A stretch of 64,000 nt of DNA, taken from NCBI GenBank assembly GCA_963702175.1, contig OY969721.1, forward strand, positions 2,480,001 to 2,544,000. The letters are read 5' to 3'. Positions 58,463 through 64,000 of the stretch are shown here, in pieces. Below the pieces are notes generated by a model. That model was not told the origin of the DNA and did not search any database. It saw only the letters and a list, made by a program, of their open reading frames with translations. The translations under genes and the position numbers were made by a program. This stretch comes from VRUE01 sp963702175 (GTDB lineage Bacteria; Actinomycetota; Thermoleophilia; Solirubrobacterales; 70-9). The stretch's first letter is position 1. Every line of letters begins with the position of its first letter.

Positions 58463-59013
58463 CGCTGTCCGCCCCCAACGACACGCCAGTCCTGATCGTC
58501 ACCGGGCCTCCCGGCGTCGGCAAGACGGCGGCGGCCAGGATCGTCGCCGAGCGATCGCGCCGTGCCGTGCACTTGGAGGCGGACGAGTTCTTCAGGTTCA
58601 TCCGCACCGATTACGTCGAGCCGTGGCGACCCGAGTCGCACGACCAGAACCGGGTGGTGCTGGAGATCGTCGCCAAGGCGGCGGCGGGCTACGCCGAGGC
58701 GGGCTACCTGACGATCGTCGACGGGATCGTCATCCCCGAGTGGTTCCTAGAGCCCTTGCGCGGCGCGCTTCAGGCGGCGGGTCACCGGGTCGCCTACGCG
58801 GTGCTGCGGGCGCCGCTGCCGACCTGCCTGGCCCGGGTGCAGGAGCGCGAAGGCCAGCCGCCGATCGACCGCGAGGCGCTCACACAGCTCTGGCAGAGCT
58901 TCAGCGGGCTTGGCGAGCTGGAGGCGAACGTCCTCGACGTCGACGGCAGGTCCGCTGAGGAGGCGGCCGACATACTCGAACAGCGCCTCGCGGACGGGCG
59001 CCTCGCGGTTTGA
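58459..59013 (+). CDS. P-loop kinase-like protein, probable CTG start
   Basis: 184 aa if started at CTG 58459, whose CTGA overlaps the upstream stop just as ATGA/GTGA overlaps do elsewhere here. This reading includes the P-loop IVTGPPGVGKTAAARIVAE. The first canonical start (GTG 58564) would delete the P-loop, so a non-canonical or damaged start is very likely. The rest: HLEADEFFRFIRTDYVEPW, YLTIVDGIVIPEWFLEPL and CLARVQEREGQPPIDREAL, a chloramphenicol-phosphotransferase/zeta-toxin-like small-molecule kinase. Confidence 0.78.
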   Translation: MTLSAPNDTPVLIVTGPPGVGKTAAARIVAERSRRAVHLEADEFFRFIRTDYVEPWRPESHDQNRVVLEIVAKAAAGYAEAGYLTIVDGIVIPEWFLEPLRGALQAAGHRVAYAVLRAPLPTCLARVQEREGQPPIDREALTQLWQSFSGLGELEANVLDVDGRSAEEAADILEQRLADGRLAV

Positions 59014-59031
59014 CCCCCTTGGCCCGGGTAG

Positions 59032-59946
59032 CTGCATGAGATCGCGATCAGCGCCCTAATCGCGGGAGCCACCGGGTTCGTCGGCGGACGGCTCGCGACG
59101 TCGCTGGCCGATTCAGGTGCGCAGGTCCGGTGCCTGGTGCGCGACCGCGGTCGCGCTGCAGAGCTCGAGGCGCGCGGCCTGGAGCTGCACGAGGGCGACG
59201 TCACCGTCGCCGCCAGCCTGGCCGGGGCCGGGCGGGGCGTCGATGTCGCCTACTACCTGGTGCATGCGATGGGCGGCGGTGCCGGGTTCTCCCGGCGCGA
59301 GCACCAAGGCGCGCTCAACTTCGCCCGCATGGCGAAGGAGGAGGGGGTCGGCCGCGTCGTCTATCTCGGTGGGCTGGGGGACCCGTCCACCTCCGAGCAC
59401 CTGCGCAGCCGCCACCAGACAGCGCTGACCCTGGCCGCCCAGGGCCCGCCGCTGACCTACTTCCGGGCTGCGATGGTCGTCGGCGCCGGCAGCGAGTCCT
59501 ACCGGACGCTGCGCTACCTGGTCGCCCGCTTGCCGGCGATGGTCGCGCCGGCCTGGCTGCGCACCCTGAGCCAGCCGATCGGCATTGATGCGACGGTCGA
59601 ATACCTGCGCTGCGCTCCCAAGGTGCCCGAGTCGGCGGGTCGGGAGGTGCAGATCGGGGCCCCCGACGTGCTCGCCTACGAGGAGATGCTCGACCGCATG
59701 GCGCTGGCGATGGGCAAGCGGCCGCGGCCGAAGCTGCGGGTGCCGCTGCTCTCGCCCTGGCTTTCGTCGCTCTGGCTCGGCCTAGTCACGCCCGTCGACA
59801 CCAGCGTCGCCCGTCCTCTCGTCGACGGGCTGACCACGCCCACCGTGGTCACCGATCCCAGCGGCGCCGAGCCCTTCGGCGTCGAGCCGGAGTCGTTCGA
59901 CCAGGCGCTGCGGCTGGCGCTCGCCGAAGAGGAGAGCGAGGAGTGA
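59032..59946 (+). pseudogene. NAD(P)-binding NmrA-like epimerase with start-proximal frameshift
   Basis: The frame reads IAISALIAGATGFVGGRLAT (Rossmann GATGFVG), VRCLVRDRGRAAELEARGLE, VAYYLVHAMGGGAGF and VGRVVYLGGLGD, as in NmrA/DUF2867-type NAD(P)H-binding proteins. It opens directly after a TAG (59029-59031) with only CTG or ATC as possible starts. ATG 59036 is one base out of frame: ATGAGATC would become ATG AAG ATC if one A had been lost. ORF callers would start at GTG 59137 and lose the cofactor motif. Otherwise intact, 304 codons. Confidence 0.7.
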
Positions 59947-59955
59947 GCACCGCGC

Positions 59956-60171
59956 TTGTTCACCCGCCAGCTCTGCTGGCGCGACTTCCACCACCAGGTG
60001 ATGGCCGCCCGTCCCAACCTGCCCAGCGTTGACTACCGCTCACGTGACGATCGCTGGCGACGCAGCAAGCGCCTTGCCGACGCCTGGCGTCGCGGCCTCA
60101 CCGGCTACCCGATCGTTGACGCCGGGATGCGCCAGCTCGCCCGCGAGGGCTACATGCACGGGTTTGCGCGC
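59956..60171 (+). pseudogene. DNA photolyase fragment
   Basis: About 72 codons encode FTRQLCWRDFHHQVMAARPN, DDRWRRSKRLADAWRRGLTG and YPIVDAGMRQLAREGYMHGF. These match the FAD-binding helical region of class I deoxyribodipyrimidine photolyases (typically residues about 270-350 of some 450). Neither the antenna domain nor the C-terminal third is present. It begins 10 bp after the preceding gene's stop. Degenerate remnant, not a functional enzyme. Confidence 0.8.
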
Positions 60172-60196
60172 CCGCGGGCGCGGGTAAGTCGGCGCC

Positions 60197-60343
60197 ATGT
60201 CACTAGCGATACTGCTCATAATCATCGGCATTGTCCTGGCGATCTTGGTGCATTACGCACTCGGGATCATCGTGATCCTGATCGGCCTAGCGCTGTTGCT
60301 CATCCCTCGCCTCGGAGGAGGCGCGGGGACGAGACGCGTCTAA
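60197..60343 (+). CDS. Very small hydrophobic membrane protein
   Basis: 48 aa from ATG 60197 to TAA 60343. Two near-continuous hydrophobic segments (LAILLIIIGIVLAILVHYAL, IIVILIGLALLLIPRLGGG) and a basic tail (RLGGGAGTRRV). Size and composition match the small stress-associated membrane proteins common in actinobacteria. Follows the photolyase fragment. Confidence 0.6.
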   Translation: MSLAILLIIIGIVLAILVHYALGIIVILIGLALLLIPRLGGGAGTRRV

Positions 60344-60403
60344 GCGGGCGCGGGCGCACGGTCGTGCCTGGACGGCCCGGGACGGTCGTGGCAGCCTAGG
60401 GCG

Positions 60404-61015
60404 ATGGATGCCTGGAAGCTGCCACTGATCGTCGCCGGGATCGCGGTTCCGATCGTCGCCGGGTTCATGCTCGGTGGGGCCGCGGTTGGGGCCGCAGTTG
60501 GAGCACTCGCCGCGCTGGCGATCCTGGTCGTGGCGGCGCGACAGAAGCCGCGCGGGCCGATCCGCCCGGCGCCCGCCGACGACTTGGAGCGCCACGTCCT
60601 TGTGGTCGCCACCTGCGTGGTGGAGGACCCGGCGGCGATCGCGGAGATCGCTCGCGCGGCGCGGGTCGATGGCGTGCACGGCGGCGAGGGGGCGGAGCTG
60701 CTCGTCCTCGCCCCGACCCAGATCGGCTTCCTCGATCGCTGGGCCTCCGACGTCGAGCCCGCCCGCCACCGCGCCCAGCAGCGCTTGGTGACCACGGTCG
60801 CAGCGCTGGCCAAGGCCGGCGTCGCGGCGGAGGCGCGGGTCGGCGACGAGGACCTCGTGCAGGCGGTCGAGGACCAACTGCAGAGCTTTCCGGCCACCGA
60901 CGTGATCCTGGTCCTCGCCGGGCCGGAGGAGGCCGCGGCAGCGGCGGAGGCGAGCGCCGAACTCGAGTCCCGCCTCCAGGCCCGCTTCAGCCGCGTCGTG
61001 GTCGGCGAGGACTGA
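60404..61015 (+). CDS. Membrane-anchored protein with Usp-like domain
   Basis: 203 aa. Two N-terminal helices (PLIVAGIAVPIVAGFMLGGA, VGALAALAILVVAARQ), then a cytoplasmic alpha/beta domain: HVLVVATCVVEDPAAIAEIA, LLVLAPTQIGFLDRW, EARVGDEDLVQAVEDQLQSF, VILVLAGPEE and SRVVVGED. It looks like a degenerate universal-stress-protein fold without the ATP loop. Function unknown. Confidence 0.65.
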   Translation: MDAWKLPLIVAGIAVPIVAGFMLGGAAVGAAVGALAALAILVVAARQKPRGPIRPAPADDLERHVLVVATCVVEDPAAIAEIARAARVDGVHGGEGAELLVLAPTQIGFLDRWASDVEPARHRAQQRLVTTVAALAKAGVAAEARVGDEDLVQAVEDQLQSFPATDVILVLAGPEEAAAAAEASAELESRLQARFSRVVVGED

Positions 61016-61016
61016 C

Positions 61017-62036
61017 TCAGCAGGCGTGCGGGCGGGCGGCGCTGCGCACGACCTCGAAGGCGCTGCCGGGAATCCGCTTCAGCTGGTTCAGGTTCTCGTC
61101 GTCCCAACGCCGGTCGCTGGTGCCGCTGAAGAACCAGTTGGAGCCGTTGTCGGCGACGATCATCCCGTAGCGCTTCAGCGCTTCGGCGATCACCTTGGCG
61201 CCGCCGCTGAAGCCGCCTAGGCCGTAGCCCGCCTTGAGCCGCAGGCGCGTCCCCATCGCCGGCGCATTCGGGCTGGCGGTGTCACCGGCGCAGTGGGAGG
61301 CGGGGTGGACCCAGGCATCACGGGTGCTCTCGAAGGTGACCCGGATCGCGTACTCGATGCGTCCGGAGGCGACCTCGTCGTAGCGGACCAGCCCCGGGAA
61401 GATCGGCAGTCCGGCCGCATCAGCCGAGGTCCAGGAGTCGGGGCGCAGCTCGCTCGAGCGCAGGTCCCAGCTGACCCCGGAGTCGGCGTTCCAGTGGGCG
61501 CCGCCGCTGCGGGAGAAGAAGGCGCGGTAGAGCTCGTAGAGGATGCAGCGCGAGCGGTCGACGACGAGCACGTGGCGGTCGCCGTCGCTGCCCTGGCCGC
61601 CCTCGACCAGGGCGCCGGTTGGGACCGGGAACGGCCCGCGATCGCTCTCGCTGCCGTAGGCGGTGTAGCGGATGGGGAGCTTGCGTTGCTTGGCGCCAAC
61701 GACCGCGTAGGGGAAGCCATAGGCGCGCGGCGAGCCGAAGTCGGGGTGGAGGCGGTCGCCGCCACTGGCGTTGATGAAGGCGATGACGGCGGTGGAGTTG
61801 CGGGCTACCGGGGCCCGGGAGATGTCCTGGTTCCAGGCGGCCTGGTTCGGCAGCGAGGCCGCGGTGGGAGAGAGCGAGGCGGGCGGGTTTGGGAAGACCG
61901 GGCAGGTGCCGAGGTCGGGGTAGGGGCCGAGGGCGTTCGCCCGAGGGACCCCGACCAGGGCAGTCGCGCTCGTCAGGCAGATCAACGCGACCCCGATGCC
62001 GCGCATCCGACGTTGACCCCACTCAGGTGTGGTCAA
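61017..62036 (-). CDS. Secreted protein of unknown function
   Basis: 339 aa from TTG 62036 (TTGA overlap with the upstream stop); ATG 62006 would give 329 aa with the same signal peptide (GVALICLTSATALVGVPRANA). The mature chain has GDRHVLVVDRSRCILYELYRA, SGVSWDLRSSELRPDSWTSA, HCAGDTASPNAPAMGTRLRL and MIVADNGSNWFFSGTSDRRW. Such sequences recur as extracellular proteins in soil bacteria without assigned activity. Convergent with the Usp-like gene. Confidence 0.75.
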   Translation of the reverse strand: MTTPEWGQRRMRGIGVALICLTSATALVGVPRANALGPYPDLGTCPVFPNPPASLSPTAASLPNQAAWNQDISRAPVARNSTAVIAFINASGGDRLHPDFGSPRAYGFPYAVVGAKQRKLPIRYTAYGSESDRGPFPVPTGALVEGGQGSDGDRHVLVVDRSRCILYELYRAFFSRSGGAHWNADSGVSWDLRSSELRPDSWTSADAAGLPIFPGLVRYDEVASGRIEYAIRVTFESTRDAWVHPASHCAGDTASPNAPAMGTRLRLKAGYGLGGFSGGAKVIAEALKRYGMIVADNGSNWFFSGTSDRRWDDENLNQLKRIPGSAFEVVRSAARPHAC

Positions 62037-62278
62037 TCTCGGCTACGCCCCTCGCTCGGCTCATCGTGAACGCGCAGCTGGGTGATCTCCAGCTCGCCGA
62101 CCTGAAGCTTGCCGATCTTGGCCCGGCCGATCGCCAGTCGGCCCACCGAGAACCGCCCGATCGCAAAGCCACCGACAGCCGCGGCGCCAACGGCCAGGGC
62201 ACCGATGGCGACCGCGCCCCGCGCCTGGGCCCCAATCCCCGTTGCGCGAAACGCCGCGATCCCAGATCTCCGCCGCAT
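62033..62278 (-). CDS. Pentapeptide-type repeat protein
   Basis: 81 aa from ATG 62278 (TTG 62287 possible). Residues about 24-68 are an unbroken five-residue periodicity of the form A(I/V)GxL: AIGALAVGAAAVGGFAIGRF, SVGRLAIGRAKIGKLQVGEL. This would form a small beta-helix. N-terminus basic, C-terminus acidic (HDEPSEGRSRD). Coupled to the secreted-protein gene downstream. Confidence 0.7.
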   Translation of the reverse strand: MRRRSGIAAFRATGIGAQARGAVAIGALAVGAAAVGGFAIGRFSVGRLAIGRAKIGKLQVGELEITQLRVHDEPSEGRSRD

Positions 62279-62313
62279 CGCTCCCAACGCTACCGCTAGA
62301 TTGGAGGAGCGCG

Positions 62314-62386
62314 GTGGACGTAGCTCAGCTGGTAGAGCTCCTGGTTGTGGTCCAGGCGGTCGCCGGTTCGAATCCGGTCGTCCACC
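62314..62386 (+). tRNA. tRNA-His (anticodon GTG)
   Basis: Acceptor GTGGACG/CGTCCAC with discriminator C and an encoded G at 62313 as G-1. Anticodon loop TTGTGGT in stem CCTGG/CCAGG. T-arm CCGGTTCGAATCCGG. A phage-type gene pair follows. Confidence 0.94.
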
Positions 62387-62738
62387 CCTCTAGAAATCGC
62401 TGCAAATCGGCACCCTGGTGTGGGCGGGTCGGTTTGAACCGGGATCCAAATTCCGCTCCCGATCAGGCAGAAACTGCCTGATCGGCGCCGGATAGGCGGG
62501 GATGCGCGGCGATTAGCGCTGATTCGTCACCCGTTAGCGAAACTGGGGAGGTCCAAGGCTGGACCCGACCCGCGTTGACACTCCCAAGACGTAGATCGCT
62601 GAGCCTCGAGCGGGTGAAGCGTCCGACCGGGACGGGGTGAGCCGCAGCCCCCATTCCCTCAGCCCGGGACCAGCAACGTCTGAACCATAGGCGAACATAT
62701 GTTCGCTTAGGAAAGGAAGCATGGGGAAGGAGGCGAAA
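62387..62738. other. Gene-free stretch after tRNA-His
   Basis: About 350 bp with no convincing coding sequence. It contains the 12-bp perfect hairpin at 62459-62485 (CCGATCAGGCAG-AAA-CTGCCTGATCGG), which could terminate the tRNA transcript. Just upstream of the next gene is a purine-rich leader with two Shine-Dalgarno-like runs. No repeat of the tRNA 3' end is seen here; an attachment-site copy would have to lie outside the window. Confidence 0.5.
62459..62485 (+). terminator. Hairpin downstream of tRNA-His
   Basis: 12-bp stem with an AAA loop, 72 bp after the tRNA. No T-run follows, so function as an intrinsic terminator is uncertain. Confidence 0.5.
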
Positions 62739-63503
62739 ATGATCCCGATGGCCGGCAACAGCGCGATCGAGTGGACCGAGGCGACTTGGAATCCAGTGAC
62801 GGGATGCGATCGGGTTTCTCCGGGCTGCGCGCACTGCTACGCCCTTGATCTAGCTGCGCGGCTAAAGCGCATGGGGCAGGCCAAGTACCAGCTTGACGGC
62901 TCCAAGAAATCAAGTGGCCCCGGTTTTGGAGTGACCCTTCACCCAAGCTCGATCGATACGCCCCTCCACTGGCGAACCCCGCGGATGATCTTCGTCAACT
63001 CGATGAGCGATCTATTTCACGAGGCAATCCCCGACAAGTTCATTGAAGAGGTCTTCGCAGTGATGGCCGAGGCCCACTGGCACGTCTTTCAGATCCTGAC
63101 CAAGCGCCATGAGAGGTTGGTGGAGATCGCAGATCAGCTGGAGTGGCCGGAGAACATCTGGATGGGAGTGAGCGTGGAGAACCGCAAGTTCGTTCATCGC
63201 GCCGACCATTTGCGCCAGGTACCCGCGGCGGTCCGGTTCGTGTCCGCCGAGCCTCTGCTGGGACCGCTTGATGATTTGAAGCTCGACGAACTGGACTGGG
63301 TCATTGTGGGAGGTGAGTCAGGACCCAAGCATCGTCCGATGCGAATCGAGTGGGCACGTGATCTACGCGATCGTTGTTTGGAGGCGGAGGTACCTTTCTT
63401 TTTCAAGCAGTGGGGAGGCCTTCGATCGAAGTCGGGAGGACGTCAGTTGGACGGGCAGGAGTGGTCACAGATGCCGTTGAGGAGTACCGAACTTGTCGGG
63501 TGA
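62739..63503 (+). CDS. Gp37/Gp68-like three-Cys-motif protein (DUF5131)
   Basis: 254 aa from ATG 62739, which has AAGGAGG five bases upstream; ATG 62721 is an alternative. IEWTEATWNPVTGCDRVSPG then CAHCY gives the Cx6CxxC cluster resembling radical-SAM enzymes. MIFVNSMSDLFHEAI, FQILTKRHERLVEIADQLEW, ENIWMGVSVEN, FVSAEPLLGPL, WVIVGGESGP and FFKQWGG are all hallmarks of phage Gp37/Gp68 proteins. Paired with TcmP (11-bp overlap), as is usual for this family. Biochemical role unproven. Confidence 0.88.
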   Translation: MIPMAGNSAIEWTEATWNPVTGCDRVSPGCAHCYALDLAARLKRMGQAKYQLDGSKKSSGPGFGVTLHPSSIDTPLHWRTPRMIFVNSMSDLFHEAIPDKFIEEVFAVMAEAHWHVFQILTKRHERLVEIADQLEWPENIWMGVSVENRKFVHRADHLRQVPAAVRFVSAEPLLGPLDDLKLDELDWVIVGGESGPKHRPMRIEWARDLRDRCLEAEVPFFFKQWGGLRSKSGGRQLDGQEWSQMPLRSTELVG

Positions 63504-64000
63504 GCTGGCAGATCACGATCTCGAGAAGTGGAACTACACCGAGCACGCTCGGGTAAAGCACGAAATTCAGCGCCGCTACCTTGGCGCCTGGCTCGCGATC
63601 CTCGGGGGAATGAAGCCCCTTCTGCTCTTCGACGGCTTCGCCGGCCGCGGCCACTACAACGGCGGTGAGCCCGGCTCCCCACTCGTCTTTTGGGATCGGG
63701 CCGTCGAAGCCGTCAATCGCGGCCGCCCGAAACGAGTTGAGATCGACTGCGTTGAGGCGAACGTCGCCAACTTCAAAGAGCTGAGTACAGCCATCGCCGG
63801 GCTCGACCACCTCGGGGTCACAATCCGCGCTCATCACGGCGAGTTTGCCCCCGAAGCGCTCGCCAAGGCGAATGCGTTGCGCGCCCTCTCCTGGGTACCG
63901 CCCGTCTTCTGGACCGCTGATCCCTATGGCTTTCGTGGCGTCCCGCTGACGGTAGTCAAAGAGCTGATGTCGCTGCCACGCTCCGAGGTCATGCTCACTT
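63493..64000 (+). CDS. tcmP: Three-Cys-motif partner protein TcmP, 3' end outside window
   Basis: The first 169 codons start at TTG 63493 (GAGGAG eight bases upstream), overlapping the preceding gene by 11 bp. DHDLEKWNYTEHARVKHEIQ, RRYLGAWLAIL, LLLFDGFAGRGHYNGGEPGS and WTADPYGFRGVPL match the TcmP family. Its FAGxG and DPYG motifs recall SAM-dependent methyltransferases (family knowledge plus inspection). It always occurs next to a Gp37/Gp68-type three-Cys protein in mobile or defence contexts (inference about role). Confidence 0.85.
   Translation, partial: MSGELADHDLEKWNYTEHARVKHEIQRRYLGAWLAILGGMKPLLLFDGFAGRGHYNGGEPGSPLVFWDRAVEAVNRGRPKRVEIDCVEANVANFKELSTAIAGLDHLGVTIRAHHGEFAPEALAKANALRALSWVPPVFWTADPYGFRGVPLTVVKELMSLPRSEVMLT

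Noticed and set aside
62387..62738. attL/attR-type repeat of the tRNA-His 3' end
   Set aside because: No second copy of the CCGGTTCGAATCCGG segment is present in this stretch. If an element is integrated, its far boundary is outside the window.

Overview
The window is a high-GC actinobacterial chromosome segment. Gene content points to the class Thermoleophilia (Solirubrobacterales/Gaiellales-like). The indications are a full F420 biosynthesis cluster, crotonyl-CoA carboxylase/reductase with a MeaA-type mutase, the secreted WRECGSQPNPGAGWYDVKA-type small protein, AbiEi-DUF559 proteins, and frequent GTG/TTG starts with 1-4 bp gene overlaps. The lineage is inferred from gene content, not from a marker phylogeny.

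Layout. 1-1554: 5' part of a MeaA/ethylmalonyl-CoA mutase-like gene (minus strand). 2.3-7.4 kb: a minus-strand exopolysaccharide operon (deacetylase-like protein, NDP-sugar epimerase, glycosyltransferase, flippase). It is preceded by three tandem secreted parallel beta-helix paralogs (7.4-11.6 kb), two with proline-rich tails. 11.7-15 kb: a frameshifted ArsR gene, clpS and a secreted PQQ-type sugar dehydrogenase. 15-19.3 kb: Ccr, RmuC, a lipoprotein and YgfZ. 19.4-22.3 kb: a metal module (Tat-exported multicopper oxidase, ZIP transporter, DtxR regulator) behind two tandem operator-like sites. 23-24.8 kb: a solute-binding lipoprotein and an aquaporin. 24.9-31.4 kb: F420 genes (fbiC, cofE, cofC, cofD, npdG). 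31.5-39.3 kb: acyl-CoA metabolism (SDR, thioesterase, HMG-CoA lyase, carboxylase beta subunit, acetoacetyl-CoA synthetase, MBL hydrolase).

39.3-44.9 kb: three tRNAs (Leu-CAA, Leu-TAG, Trp-CCA) followed by a type III-like restriction-modification pair. 45-53.9 kb: a methyltransferase, secreted proteins, a frameshifted PQQ propeller, tRNA-Gly and tRNA-Pro, an HNH remnant, TetR, MsrA, a large membrane glycosyltransferase and a hydrolase. 54-55 kb: tRNA-Arg and a hicB-hicA-orf3 operon. 55-62.3 kb: housekeeping and stress genes (RibD-like, LppX-like, Ohr, fatty acid hydroxylase, kinase), a photolyase fragment and a pentapeptide-like protein. 62.3-64 kb: tRNA-His with a Gp37/Gp68 three-Cys protein and its TcmP partner, running off the end.

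The most unusual signals are listed here. (i) A family of palindromic elements shares a 27-nt GAGCCTCC...GCTGTTG core. One copy is intergenic and two are inserted in frame in fbiC. Unrelated perfect or near-perfect palindromes lie in frame in cofE and a tetR gene. (ii) Paired direct/inverted repeats precede the multicopper oxidase-ZIP-DtxR operon. (iii) An unusually high number of genes has lost or non-canonical start codons or single-base frameshifts, several within the first codons. (iv) Defence-type cassettes sit beside tRNA genes.
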